Shown in pieces: positions 44,589-57,453 of a stretch of 64,000 bases of DNA; the first letter of the stretch is position 1, and each line of letters opens with the position of its first letter. A program made the position numbers and the translations under genes. Source of the DNA: Citrobacter koseri (GTDB lineage: Bacteria; Pseudomonadota; Gammaproteobacteria; Enterobacterales; Enterobacteriaceae); the NCBI GenBank assembly GCA_900446925.1, contig UAVY01000004.1:310001-374000 (forward strand), given 5' to 3'. Below the pieces are notes generated by a model. The model did not search any database and was not told where the DNA came from. It was given only the letters and a program-made list of their open reading frames with translations.

Positions 44589-47258
44589 CTACAGCAAGCT
44601 CTTGACGTAGCTGTCAATGTCGCTGATGTATTTTTCTATACCTGGAGCATCTTTCTCACGAATAAGATGTTCCAGCGTTTCACATAACTGCTTGCCGGGT
44701 ACCAGATTAAGCATAGCAAACACGCCTTTCAGGCGGTGAGCTGTCTGCGCCAGCGCAGCGAAATCACTGGTCGCTGCCTCAGTATACAACCTCTTAACAT
44801 CATCCGGTACTGTGTCTACAAAGAGCGCGTAATAACCGCTGGCATGAAGTTCGGCGTTTTCATCTCCGCCGAGGGGCGACTCTGGAATCTCTTCCTGCGC
44901 CAGTTGCTCTTCTATCAGTTGTAGTACAGCTTCCTGCATAGCGTTGCTCATATTAAAGTTGACGCGCAGTTGGCCAGGACCCATTTTCCGCACGCCTGAC
45001 TCATCATCGCTTAAAAGCAAGCCGGAGGCAGTAAGATTAGACGGATTATCAGTTAAAAAGAGATCATATTCTTGACTTATTTGCCGATCATCCGGCGTGA
45101 TGCAGGTGGCTCCCCAGTTTTCCAGCTGACGCAACACAATATTGCGCACGTCATTAGAGGTGACGTCAACCATTACGCAAACGTCATCCAGCAAGCGCTC
45201 TTCATCATTTACATGCTGGTCATGCGGGGTCATTTTAACATGTACGGTATAGCGCGTCCCCAGCGCATCGCGTGCTTTAATATTCAGATGCCCGCCGAGC
45301 TTACGCGCCAGCTGATCGCACAACCAGAAGGTTAACGGATTCGCTTTCCCGTAGCGGTCGCTTTGCGTTTCATTGATATACGGGAAATGGAGATTGTCGA
45401 TCTCATTGAGCGTCACGCCTTCACCGGTATCCAGAATGCGGAAGGTCAGGCGTTCTTCAGCCGACTCATCCTGATCGACTTCCAGCGTGATTTTCCCAAT
45501 CTGCGTGGTTGTGACCGCGTACTGGATCAGCAACAGCAGAATGCGGCGCAGGGCGTCACGGTCGCCACGGCGTTCATCGTTGGCGCTAAGGTGGTTTTTG
45601 ATCAGCAGTTGCAGACCCTTGCGCTTAATCGCAGGCAGAACGTCCGGCACCACTTCGTCAATCAGATCCTGAATGGAGAACAGCGTCGGCTCGCTTTTCC
45701 AGGTATCATTCTCCAGAATATTCGCCAACTGAATTTCATCTATCATACGCACCAGAACATCCGCCTGGTTCGCCAGCTTCTGGCTTTCCGGCGTGTCTGC
45801 GGCAGCGGCGTTGATCGCCAGTATCCGCACGGGTTCTTTCAGGGCATTGCCAATATTTTGCATAAACGCGGCGCGGCCCTGCTGGTTTTTCTCATACAGA
45901 CGCTGCGCCTGCCTGAGCTTCTTGTTCACCAGCACTTCCCGGTCCTGATCGCGAATAATAAAGATCTGCGTGCGAGGGGCGACCTGGCTGCGGAACAGGC
46001 GAATTTCATACAGCTCGTTATTGATCGTCGCCTGAATGATGCCCTGATGCTGCTCCGCCATGCTGGTGATGTTTTGCAGATTTAAATGCGGCAGCAAATG
46101 GTCGGCGATTTTATTGCTGATGACGGTGCGATTGGCCTCCTGGTCATGCACCAGCAGCCCCAGCGGCAGCAGGGAGACGATCTCTTCATTAATCGCGCGC
46201 AGAATACGCAGTTCATTATTTGCGGTATTGCTTGTCGCCACTTCCGTTGAACGGCCAGGCTGGTGGCGGAAGGTGGTGTAGCCAAACAGCGCCAGCGCAA
46301 GCAGGCCGATATTCAACAGTAACGGCAGCAGGATATTTTGCAGCGTATCAAGCAATAGCGTGCCGAAAGGAACCTGCCAGACCAGCCGCATATCGGTTGA
46401 GTTCAGCGCGGAAGAAATCTCAATTTTGGCGCTGTTGAAGCTGATGCTGACGCTGTCTGGAGACTCTTTCTCCGTATTACGTACCGTCGTGGTTGAGGAG
46501 TCGGGTTCCAGGCGGAAGCTGTCCAGCGGCATTCCCGGCGGGATCAGGTCGTTGATCGGCAAATCGAACGCCACAACCGTCGCCAGATGCCCCGGCTGAT
46601 TAAAAGTGGTGCGCAGCGTAAAGTAATGGCCGTTTTGCCACGCCAGACGACGTAACGAAGAGAAGCTTTCGCGTTCATCCAGCGCATTCGCCTGTTGCAG
46701 CATCTCCGCCCGACGGGAATCGACAATATTGACAATCGCGGACTCTTTAAAGCCGGAGGAGAGATCCTTGAGCGGCAGGGTGGAGATGAGAATCAGGCTG
46801 TTGTCCTGCCCGTTCAGATAATACATCGACCAGGGCACGTTCTCCGCGCCCCACAGCGTATCGAGATAGGTGGAAATCCGCTGGGTCATTTCCAGCGTTG
46901 AGCTGTCATGCGAGCCAAAGATAAGCGCTTCGGTCTTACGGCGCGGTTTTTCAAGGTAGTAGACGTCTTGTTTCAGACGCGTTTCCTGCAAACCCTCGCT
47001 CGTGGATGGGCTAGCCGTCGCGGCAATGTTGTCATAGATTTGCCAGGTCACGTAGCGCCAGGTGTCTACGCGCTTATGAATAGCATGGGTGATATCGACA
47101 ATCTGATAGCTCTTGTCTTTCAGCCAGGCGTTGACCGCGCTTTGCACCATCACGCCCATCGTTACAAGTAACACAATGATCAGTAATAAGAAGAAACGGG
47201 TAATGCTTCCCGGCAGAAGGGAGAATCGGGTAGAAACCGTTGTATCAGACTGACTCAT
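44589..47258 (-). CDS. rcsD: Phosphotransfer protein RcsD
   Basis: Intact 889-residue inner-membrane phosphotransfer intermediate between RcsC and RcsB. It has an N-terminal helix (FFLLLIIVLLVTMGVMV), a periplasmic domain, a second helix (ILLPLLLNIGLLALALFG) and a kinase-like region lacking catalytic function. The C-terminal HPt domain carries its His in AQTAHRLKGVFAML. rcsB follows after 16 bp. The rcsB promoter known inside rcsD in E. coli cannot be confirmed by eye. Confidence 0.96.
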   Translation of the reverse strand: MSQSDTTVSTRFSLLPGSITRFFLLLIIVLLVTMGVMVQSAVNAWLKDKSYQIVDITHAIHKRVDTWRYVTWQIYDNIAATASPSTSEGLQETRLKQDVYYLEKPRRKTEALIFGSHDSSTLEMTQRISTYLDTLWGAENVPWSMYYLNGQDNSLILISTLPLKDLSSGFKESAIVNIVDSRRAEMLQQANALDERESFSSLRRLAWQNGHYFTLRTTFNQPGHLATVVAFDLPINDLIPPGMPLDSFRLEPDSSTTTVRNTEKESPDSVSISFNSAKIEISSALNSTDMRLVWQVPFGTLLLDTLQNILLPLLLNIGLLALALFGYTTFRHQPGRSTEVATSNTANNELRILRAINEEIVSLLPLGLLVHDQEANRTVISNKIADHLLPHLNLQNITSMAEQHQGIIQATINNELYEIRLFRSQVAPRTQIFIIRDQDREVLVNKKLRQAQRLYEKNQQGRAAFMQNIGNALKEPVRILAINAAAADTPESQKLANQADVLVRMIDEIQLANILENDTWKSEPTLFSIQDLIDEVVPDVLPAIKRKGLQLLIKNHLSANDERRGDRDALRRILLLLIQYAVTTTQIGKITLEVDQDESAEERLTFRILDTGEGVTLNEIDNLHFPYINETQSDRYGKANPLTFWLCDQLARKLGGHLNIKARDALGTRYTVHVKMTPHDQHVNDEERLLDDVCVMVDVTSNDVRNIVLRQLENWGATCITPDDRQISQEYDLFLTDNPSNLTASGLLLSDDESGVRKMGPGQLRVNFNMSNAMQEAVLQLIEEQLAQEEIPESPLGGDENAELHASGYYALFVDTVPDDVKRLYTEAATSDFAALAQTAHRLKGVFAMLNLVPGKQLCETLEHLIREKDAPGIEKYISDIDSYVKSLL

Positions 47259-47571
47259 TCGTGTTTATGACCTGTTAAAACAACGCTAAAGAGGAAAGGG
47301 CAGTATAAAGGGTACTGTGTGAATTTCCATACTCTCGCTCATCGGACACGCTGCATTTTTCCGCCCGAGCCGCGAAGGCGTTTCCCTAAGCAAAACGTGT
47401 ACAGCGTTGGCGCAGATGTATAAATATAAACACAATGAAATAAAATTTAGCACTAAATAACAAGAAATTATTTGTTGGCATGACTGGTGATTATCACGAG
47501 GGGGGTAGTAAACCATTGTGATTATTTAAATCCGGTAGCACAAGAAGATAAAATTTGTGTAAAGAAGGGTA
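47259..47571. other. AT-rich gap between rcsD start and micF end
   Basis: No gene is seen. It holds the upstream region of rcsD (promoter not obvious) and the sequence beyond the micF terminator. Very low GC content compared with neighbours is normal for this locus. Confidence 0.6.
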
Positions 47572-47664
47572 AAAAAAAACCGAATGCGAGGCATCCGGTT
47601 GAAATAGGGGTAAACAGACATTCAGAAATGAATGACGGTAATAAATAAAGTTAATGATGATAGC
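47572..47664 (-). ncRNA. micF: MicF antisense RNA
   Basis: On the minus strand the 93-nt segment begins GCTATCATCATTAACTTTAT, matching the ompF-pairing start of MicF. It ends in a stem (CCGGATGCC / GGCATTCGG type) followed by a T-run, which is its terminator. It lies between rcsD and ompC, divergent from ompC, as in E. coli and Salmonella. Confidence 0.95.
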
Positions 47665-47998
47665 GCTGACTATTTTAGTTGCGAGTGAAGATTTTGTTTT
47701 ATCATTCAGTGCTATGATTTTCATGAATATAATGCATTGAATTATAATGAAAAATAAATATGTTTTGATGATTCGTGCTTATTTGTCCCATTTTTTGCTT
47801 TTAAAAAAGTTCCATGTCATTAATAATTTGAAACACCTATGGCGATAAATGAAACATTTTAAAGATTTTAGTATCATATCCGTGTTGGATTATTCTGCAT
47901 TTTTGCGGAGAATGAAATTGCCGACTGGTTAAGAGGGTTAATCAGTATGCAGTGGCAATAAAAAAGCAAATAAAGGCATATAACAGAGGGTTAATAAC
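47665..47998 (+). promoter_or_regulatory. ompC / micF divergent control region with OmpR sites
   Basis: Very AT-rich. The stretch at about 47827-47860 (TTTGAAACACCTATGGCGAT, then AAATGAAACATTTT) matches the OmpR-binding sites upstream of E. coli ompC. The leader up to the ATG, with GGGTTAATAAC before it, is also conserved. The long 5' leader is a known target region for small RNAs such as MicC. Confidence 0.8.
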
Positions 47999-49129
47999 AT
48001 GAAAGTTAAAGTACTGTCCCTCCTGGTACCGGCTCTGCTGGTAGCAGGCGCAGCAAATGCGGCTGAAGTTTATAACAAAGACGGCAACAAATTGGACCTG
48101 TTCGGTAAAGTCGACGGTCTGCACTATTTCTCTGATGACGATGGCAACGACGGCGATCAGACCTATATGCGTCTCGGCTTCAAAGGCGAAACCCAGGTTA
48201 ACGATCAGATCACCGGCTACGGTCAGTGGGAATATCAGATTCAGGGTAACGACGCTGAAACCACTAACAACTCCTGGACCCGTGTGGCGTTTGCTGGTGT
48301 GAAATTTGGCGATGCAGGTTCCTTCGACTACGGTCGTAACTACGGCGTAATCTACGATGTAACGGCCTGGACCGACGTTCTGCCGGAATTCGGCGGCGAC
48401 ACCTACGGCGCGGATAACTTCATGCAGCAGCGTGCTAACGGCCTGGCAACCTACCGTAATACTGACTTCTTCGGTCTGGTTGAAGGTCTGAATTTTGCGT
48501 TGCAGTATCAGGGTAAAAACGGCAGCGCCAGCGGTGAAAACGACGTTGCGGATGGTCGTAGCCTGCTGAAACAGAACGGCGACGGCTTCGGCGGATCTCT
48601 GACCTATGATATCGGCGAAGGCTTCAGCGTTGGTGGTGCAATCACCTCTTCCAAACGTACTGCTGACCAGAATTCGGCTGGCGTATACGGCAGCGGCGAT
48701 CGTGCGACCGTTTATACCGGTGGTCTGAAATACGACGCTAACAACGTTTACCTGGCAGCGCAGTACTCTCAGACTTACAACGCAACCCGCTTTGGTTCTT
48801 CCCAGAACAGCCGTAGCGACTCTTATGGCTTCGCTGATAAAGCGCAAAACTTCGAAGTGGTTGCACAGTACCAGTTCGACTTCGGTCTGCGTCCGTCCGT
48901 GGCTTACCTGCAATCTAAAGGTAAGGATATCTCCAACGGCACTACCAACTACGGCGATCAGGATATCCTGAAATACGTTGATGTTGGCGCGACCTACTAC
49001 TTCAACAAAAACATGTCTACCTACGTTGATTACAAAATCAACCTGCTGGGATGACAACACCTTTACCCCGTAACGCGGGTATCAGCACTGACGACATCGT
49101 TTGCTCTGGGCCTGGTTTACCAGTTCTGA
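47999..49129 (+). CDS. ompC: Outer membrane porin OmpC
   Basis: Trimeric general porin. Signal peptide [21 protein letters not shown] is cleaved before [10 protein letters not shown]. The body shows porin strands and loop 3 with [20 protein letters not shown]. The final strand should be ALGLVYQF with terminal Phe. Three extra bases within the last 80 bp (near 49050, 49069 and 49101) put the terminal part out of frame and back. Corrected length is 375 residues. Long loops rich in Gly, Ser and Asp are the variable surface parts. Confidence 0.96.
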
Positions 49130-49147
49130 TTGCGGACAATGTCAACT

Positions 49148-49169
49148 AAAGGGCCTGCGGGCCTTTTTT
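49148..49169 (+). terminator. ompC terminator
   Basis: AAAGGGCCTGCGGGCCTTTT hairpin with T-run, 18 bases after the ompC stop. Confidence 0.92.
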
Positions 49170-49244
49170 AATGCGTTTTTTACGGCGTACAAATAGCGAT
49201 TTTTGGTGTACTCTTGCGGCGCGTTCGCATGAGGATAATCACGT

Positions 49245-50303
49245 ATGGAAATGACCTTTTGTCGGGCAGCGCTGCTGGCCCACGACGATCTTTTTTGTGG
49301 GGTGCGATGATGCCCAAAACCGGCTGATACAGCGTCACCTGCTGCAACCGTACTGGGAAGGGAAAACGATGGGCACCTTCTGGCGGGTCAGCGTGGTGGA
49401 TGTGGACGCCCAGCCGTGCTGAGGAATTACGTAACAGAATTCAGACGCAGCTTGATGCCGACGATCAGCTGTTGTCCACGTACAAAAATGACTCGGCGCT
49501 GATGCGCTTCAACCATTCGCAGAGTCTTTCTCCCTGGCCGGTTAGCGAAGCAATGGCCGATATCATTACCTCGGCGCTGCGCATTGGCGCGAAAACCGAC
49601 GGGCGCGATGGATATCACCGTGGGGCCGCTGGTGAATCTGTGGGGGTTCGGCCCGGAGCAACAACCGCTACATGTTCCCACACAGCCGCAGATTGACAGC
49701 GTAAAAGCAAAGATCGGGCTGCAACATCTGCGGGTCATCAATCAGGCGCGACAGCAATATCTGCAAAAAGATCTGCCGGATCTGTCCGTCGATCTCTCAA
49801 CCGTGGGGGAAGGGTATGCGGCCGATCATCTGGCGCGCTTGATGGAACAGGAAGGCATTGCCCGCTATCTGGTCTCCGTCGGCGGCGCCCTGAACAGTCG
49901 CGGCATGAATGCGCAGGGGCAGCCCTGGCGTGTGGCGATCCAAAAACCGACCGATCAAGAAAACGCGGTACAGGCGATTGTCGATATTAACGGGCATGGC
50001 ATCAGTACCTCCGGCAGCTACCGTAACTATTACGAACTGGACGGGAAGCGCCTGTCTCACGTTATTGATCCGCAGACCGGGCGTCCCATAGAACACAATC
50101 TGGTCTCTGTGACGGTTATCGCCCCGACGGCGCTGGAAGCGGACGGCTGGGATACCGGGTTGATGGTGCTCGGCATGGAAAAGGCCAAAGAGGTGGTGCG
50201 CCGGGAAGGGCTGGCGGTGTACATGATCATGAAAGAGGGCGAGGGTTTTAAAACCTGGATGTCGCCGCAGTTCAAAAGCTTCCTCGTGAGTGATAAAAAT
50301 TAA
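49245..50303 (+). CDS. apbE: FAD:protein FMN transferase ApbE (lipoprotein)
   Basis: Attaches FMN covalently to Thr residues of flavoproteins such as the Nqr/Rnf subunits. The N terminus, once corrected, is a lipoprotein signal with lipobox FVGC. Family segments are EGKTMGTFWRV, MDITVGPLVNLWGFGPEQQ, VDLSTVGEGYAADHLARL, LVSVGGALNSRGMN and HVIDPQTGRPI. Five single-base changes (gains near 49274, 49361, 49411 and 49606, loss near 49320) break it. Corrected length is 351 residues, as in E. coli. It follows ompC. Confidence 0.93.
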
Positions 50304-50382
50304 AAAGCAAGATTTCGGGTTTTCGTGCGCTGACTTACGGACACACTGAGACTAAGCACTATGCTTAATGAAGGAGTCCATG

Positions 50383-51450
50383 ATGAAAAATCTCTCACGC
50401 ATAAACGACGATGCACGCTGGCAGTCGGTGCTGGATCGCGATCCTGACGCCGATGGGCAGTTTGTTTTTGCGGTACAGACCACCGGCATCTTTTGCCGAC
50501 CGTCCTGTCGGGCAAAACACGCGTTGCGGCAAAACGTTCGTTTCTTTGCCAGTGCGGAGCAGGCGCTGGCCGCAGGATTCCGCCCCTGCAAACGCTGCCA
50601 GCCAGATAAAGACAACGCCCGACAGCATCAACTGGATAAAATCACGCACGCCTGCCGTTTACTGGAACAGGATGCCCCCATCACGCTGGACGCCCTGGCG
50701 CAGCAGGTGGCAATGAGCCCATTTCATCTGCACCGGTTGTTCAAAGCCACGACGGGAATGACGCCAAAAGCCTGGCAGCAATCCTGGCGCGCCCGCCGTC
50801 TGCGCGATGCGCTGGCGAAAGGAGAGACGGTAACGCAGGCGATCCTGAACGCCGGTTTTCCCGACAGCGGCAGTTACTATCGCAAAGCGGATGAGACGCT
50901 CGGCATGACGGCGAAGCAGTTTCGTAAGGGCGGCGATAATCTCCCCCGTTCGCTATGCCCTTGCGGATTGTGCGCTGGGACGCTGCCTGGTTGCGGAGAG
51001 CGAGCGGGGAATCTGCGCGATTTTACTGGGCGATGATGATGCCGGGCTCATTGCCAGCCTGCATGAAACTGTTTCCCGCCGCGCAGGATGAACCCGCTGA
51101 TCGCCCTTTCCAGCAGCGCGTGCGCCAGGTTATCGCCAGTATTAATGCACGCGATATACCGCTGTCACTGCCGTTAGATATTCAGGGCACCGCGTTCCAG
51201 CAGCAGGTCTGGCAGGCGCTGCGCGCGATTCCCTGTGGGGAAACCGTCAGCTATCAGCAGATCGCCAGCGCAATCGGCCCAGCCGAAGGCGGTTCGTGCC
51301 GTTGCCAGCGCCTGCGGGGCAAATAAACTGGCGATTGTGATCCCGTGCCATCGGGTGGTGCGCGGCGACGGCGCGCTATCGGGTTATCGTTGGGGCGTGG
51401 CGCGCAAGGCGCAGCTTCTGCAACGAGAGGCGCGACATGAGGATAAATGA
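50383..51450 (+). CDS. ada: Bifunctional methyltransferase / activator Ada
   Basis: Repairs O6-methylguanine and methylphosphotriesters and activates the adaptive response. The N-terminal zinc site is IFCRPSCRAKHA ... PCKRCQPDK, where the first Cys accepts methyl from phosphotriesters. An AraC-type HTH follows (LDALAQQVAMSPFHLHRLFK). The C-terminal acceptor Cys lies in VIPCHRVVRGDG. Extra bases near 50955, 51065 and 51287 break the frame; correction gives 354 residues, as in E. coli. ATG at 50383 is preferred over the adjacent ATG at 50380. Overlaps alkB. Confidence 0.95.
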
Positions 51451-52102
51451 TGCTGGACTTATTTGCGGATGCTGAACCCTGGCAAGAGCCGCTGGCGTCT
51501 GGCGCGGTTATCTTGCGCCGTTTCGCCTTTCGCGAGGCGCCATCGCTGATTGAGGCCATCCGCGGCGGTCGCCGCGCAGTCGCCATTTCGCCAGATGGTG
51601 ACGCCCCGGCGGCTATACCATGTCGGTGGCGATGACAAATTGCGGTCAGCTCGGCTGGACAACGGATCAACACGGATATCTCTATTCTCCCGTCGATCCG
51701 TTAACCGGGCGGCGCTGGCCGCCGCTGCCTGAGGTCTTTACCAGCCTGTGTCATCGCGCGGCGATCGCGGCGGGCTATGCTGATTTTCAGCCGGATGCCT
51801 GTCTTATCAATCGCTATGCGCCCGGCTCAAAGTTGTCGTTGCATCAGGATAAAGACGAACCGGATCTGCGCGCGCCGATTGTGTCGGTTTCTTTGGGCCT
51901 TCCGGCCATTTTTCAGTTTGGCGGCCTGCGTCGTAACGATCCGTTAAAACGCCTTTTGCTGGAGCACGGCGATGTGGTGGTCTGGGGCGGTGAATCGCGA
52001 CTGTTTTACCACGGCATACAACCGCTTAAAGCGGGCTTTCATCCGCTGACGGCGGACTGTCGTTACAACCTGACGTTTCGCCAGGCGGGTAAAAAAGAAT
52101 AA
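51447..52102 (+). CDS. alkB: Alkylated DNA dioxygenase AlkB
   Basis: Fe(II)/2-oxoglutarate enzyme that removes 1-methyladenine and 3-methylcytosine lesions. Iron ligands in LHQDKDEPDLRAP (His, Asp) and the later FYHGIQPL (His). 2-Oxoglutarate Arg in CRYNLTFRQAG. Extra G near 51569 and extra C near 51605 break the frame. With ATG at 51447 the corrected length is 217; the next ATG (51450) gives 216 as in E. coli. Start overlaps the ada stop, so the pair is one operon. Confidence 0.95.
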
Positions 52103-52177
52103 AAATAAGAATTATTATTGCTGTCGGCGTTGAGATGTTTAAACTGCGGGCTGTTATTCCTTGCCCGGGTTGTATGA

Positions 52178-53825
52178 ATGGAACTACTTCTTCTTGTCTG
52201 GCGGCAGTATCGCTGGCCATTTATCAGCGTGATGGCGTTCAGCCTCGCCAGCGCTGCGCTGGGGATTGGCCTGATTGCCTTTATCAATCAGCGCTCATCG
52301 AAACGGTGGATACCACGCTGGATGGTGCTGCGGAATTTTCTCGCGCTGCTGCTTTTACTGATGGCGGTGACGCTGGGCTCCCAACTGGCCTTAACCGCGT
52401 TAGGGCACCATTTTGTCTATCGCCTGCGCAGCGAATTTATCAAACGTATTCTGGACACGCAGGTTGAGCGCATCGAACAATTGGGCAGCGCTCGCTGCTG
52501 GCAGGGTTAACCAGTGATATCCCGCAACATCACGATCGCGTTCGTACGCCTGCCGGAGCTGGTTCAGGGGATCATCCTGACGGTGGGTTCCGCCGCGTAT
52601 CTGGCGATGTTATCCACCAAAATGCTGCTGGTGACGGCAATCTGGATGGCAATCACCATCTGGGGCGGGTTTGTGCTGGTGGCGCGCGTGTATAAGCACA
52701 TGGCGACGCTGCGCGAAACGGAAGATAAGCTGTATCAGGATTTTCAGACGGTGCTGGAAGGGCGCAAAGAGCTGACCCTGAACCGTGAACGCGCGGAACA
52801 TATCTTTAACCATTCATATATCCCGGATGCGAAAGAGTATCGCCACCATATTATTCGCGCCGATACGTTCCACCTGAGCGCCGTTAACTGGTCAAACATT
52901 ATGATGCTGGGCGCGATTGGTCTGGTGTTCTGGATGGCGAACAGCCTGGGCTGGGCGGATACCAACGTGGCGGCGATCTATTCGCTGACGCTGCTGTTCC
53001 TGCGCACGCCGCTGCTCTCTGCGGTTGGCGCGTTGCCGACGCTGCTCACCGCGCAGGTGGCTTTCAACAAGCTGAATAAATTTTCACTGGCGCCGTTTAA
53101 AGCGGAATTTCTCGTCCTGACGCCTTTCCTGACTGGAAAACGCTGGAGTTACGCAATGTTGTTTTCCATTATCAGGATAATGCGTTTTCAGTCGGGCCGA
53201 TCAACCTGACCATCCAGCGCGGGGAACTGCTGTTTCTGATTGGCGGCAATGGCAGCGGGAAATCGACGCTGGCGATGCTGCTGACGGGGCTGTACCAGCC
53301 TCAGTCAGGCGAAATTTTACTGGATGGCAAAACGCTTTCCGCAGAGCGTCCTGAGGACTACCGGAAACTCTTTTCTGCCGTGTTTACCGATGTCTGGCTG
53401 TTTGATCAACTGCTGGGCCGGAAGGCAAACCGGCCAAAGCGGAACTGGTGGAAAAGTGGCTTGAGCAACTGAAAATGGCGCACAAGCTGGAGCTACGCGA
53501 TGGCCGGATTCTGAACCTGAAGCTGTCGAAAGGGCAGAAAAAGCGCGTGGGCGTTGCTGCTGGCGCTGGCGGGAGGGAGCGTGACATCATTCTGCTGGAT
53601 GAATGGGCCGCCGATCAGGACCCGCATTTCCGCCGTGAATTTTATCAGGTGCTGCTGCCGCTGATGCAGGAGATGGGCAAAACCATCTTTGCGATCAGTC
53701 ATGACGATCATTACTTTATTCACGCCGGATCGCCTGCTGGAAATGCGTAACGGGCAGTTGAGTGAACTGGGTCGGCGATGGAACGCGACGCCGCCTCCCG
53801 CGATGCGGTTGCGCGTACCGCCTGA
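52178..53825 (+). CDS. yojI: ABC transporter YojI (permease-ATPase fusion)
   Basis: Half-transporter with N-terminal membrane part and C-terminal ATPase. In E. coli it exports microcin J25 with TolC. Membrane segments include [21 protein letters not shown] and [18 protein letters not shown]. The ATPase has [16 protein letters not shown] (Walker A), [11 protein letters not shown] (signature), [17 protein letters not shown] (Walker B) and [10 protein letters not shown]. Many single-base changes occur (for example near 52292, 52335, 52490, 53125, 53420, 53555 and 53730). The span fits about 547 residues. Export substrates here are not known. Confidence 0.92.
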
Positions 53826-53905
53826 TCCTGTAGGCCGGATAAGGCGTAGCCGCATCCGGCTTAATTGCCCGATGGCGCGACGCTTATCGGGCCTGCCATT
53901 CCCTG
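53826..53905. repeat. BIME after yojI
   Basis: GCCGGATAAGGCGTAGCCGCATCCGGC, then GCCCGATGGCGCGACGCTTATCGGGC, in opposite orientations between yojI and mgtE. Confidence 0.85.
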
Positions 53906-54004
53906 CATGATGCTGATTTTTTATCCACTCGCGGCGCCGTTTATTGTTATTTACATAACCTCGCGCCATGCTTAATGGCATCTCATTTCATGGATTTATG
54001 ATTA

Positions 54005-55443
54005 ATGTCCGCAATGACCAAAAACAGCGCCAGACTGCGCGATGAAGAGCGTGCGCGTCTTATCTGGCTGCTCACCACCGATAAAGCGATTATTTCCGCC
54101 CTGTCAGGCAAGCTCACCCTGGCTGAGCAATATGATGTCGGTACGCTGGCCGACGATATTGCTGAGGTAGGGGCGCTGGTGGCTCACCTGCCGCCGCCGG
54201 ACCTGGCGGATACCCTTGAAGCGCTGCCTTCCGAAGAACGTCATGCCTTATGGCGGCTGGTCGAGAATGAAAAACGCGGCAAAGTGCTGCTGGAAGCGTC
54301 CGAAAACGTCTGGGATGACCTGATTGATGAAATGACCGACCGCGCGCTGTTGGACGCGCTGCAATACCTCGACATTGACGAACAGATTTATCTCGTTCAG
54401 CACCTGCCGCGTAACCTCACCGGGCGACTGCTGGCGACGCTGCCGCCGGAGGAGCGCGCCCGCGTCCGTCAGGTTATGCACTACGAGAAGAATCGCGTCG
54501 GGGCGATCATGGAGTTCGAGGTCATCACCGTGCGCCCGGACGTGACGCTGGAGGTGGTGCAGCGCTATTTACGCCGTCTGGGAAAAATGCCGGAAAACAC
54601 CGACAAACTCTTTGTAACGAACCGGGAATAAAATACTGGTCGGCGAGCTGTCTCTGACGCGTATTCTGCTCAGTGACGTGCAGCGTAAAGTCAGCGACGT
54701 GATGGATGACGATCCGCTGACCTTTGCCCCGGAAGATATCTCTGAGAATGCGGCGCGCACCTTTGAACGTGACAACCTGGTCAGCGCCGCCGTGATCGAT
54801 CCTTCCGGCAAACTGATGGGACGCCTGACCATCGATGAGATCGTTGATGTGGTCTACGAAGAAACCGACACCGATCTGCGTCGCATGGGGGGGCCTGAGC
54901 GCCGAAGAAGATGTCTTTGCGCCCGTCGCCAAAGCGGTAAAAACCCGTTGGGCATGGCTGGCGATAAACCTGTGCACGGCGTTTATCGCCTCCCGGGTGA
55001 TCGACGGCTTTGAACACACGATCTCGCAACTGGTGGCGCTGGCTTCTCTCATGCCGATTGTCGCCGGGATTGGCGGCAATACCGGGAATCAAACCATTAC
55101 TATGATTGTTCGCGCGCTGGCGCTGCAAAATATTCAGCCCGGCAACCTGACCTTTCTCATTTTGCGTGAAATGGGGGTGGCGCTGGTCAACGGCCTTGTC
55201 TGGGGCGGCATCATGGGCGGCGTGACCTGGTGGCTCTACGACGATATCGCCCTTGGCGGCGTTATGACGCTGGCGATGGTGCTGAATTTACTGGTGGCGG
55301 CGCTGATGGGCGTGATCATCCCGATGACGATGGTAAAGCTCGGGCGCGACCCGGCGGTCGGCTCAAGCGTGATGATTACCGCCATTACCGATACCGGCGG
55401 TTTCTTTATTTTTCTGGGGCTGGCGACGGTATTTCTGCTTTAA
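54005..55443 (+). CDS. mgtE: Magnesium transporter MgtE
   Basis: Mg2+ channel of the MgtE family. Order: acidic N-terminal superhelical domain (LADDIAEVGALVAHLPPPDLAD), two CBS domains (DVMDDDPLTFAPEDISE, LMGRLTIDEIVDVVYEETD), then five membrane helices. The pore helices carry MPIVAGIGGNTGNQTITMIVRAL and the late ITAITDTGGFFIFLGLA. An extra A near 54627 and an extra G near 54893 break the frame; corrected length is 478. E. coli K-12 has no mgtE between yojI and mqo, so this is an accessory gene in a conserved gap. Confidence 0.92.
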
Positions 55444-55675
55444 CCGCCTGATTACGCCTGATCATCCGTAGCAGCAAAAGCATGGCGATTAGCGATGCGG
55501 GAATGCTGTTGCCCCGTTAATTGTCAATAACCTTATAAATATTCAACGTATTACTAACGTTTTTAAAATCTTAATATAATTTATAAACAATATTTAAATC
55601 TTTTACCTGAAGTGTTAACGTTGATGCCGCTCGATTTTCACCTGCAAAAAGCAAAAAAAACGATACTAAAAGTAA

Positions 55676-57352
<1,677 letters not shown>

Positions 57353-57356
57353 AAAC

Positions 57357-57445
57357 GTATTGCGGCATGCCGGATGGCGCTGCACTTATCCGGCCTACAA
57401 CGAGCATTATGTAGGCCAGATAGGCGGTACGCCGCCATCCGGCAA
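57357..57445. repeat. BIME between mqo and eco
   Basis: GCCGGATGGCGCTGCACTTATCCGGC and an inverted unit ending GCGGTACGCCGCCATCCGGC lie between convergent genes. Confidence 0.85.
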
Positions 57446-57453
57446 AACGTTCC

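Noticed and set aside
47942..49060. Long open frame antisense to ompC (about 372 codons, minus strand)
   Set aside because: It mirrors the codon bias of ompC and shows no family similarity; ompC itself is certain.
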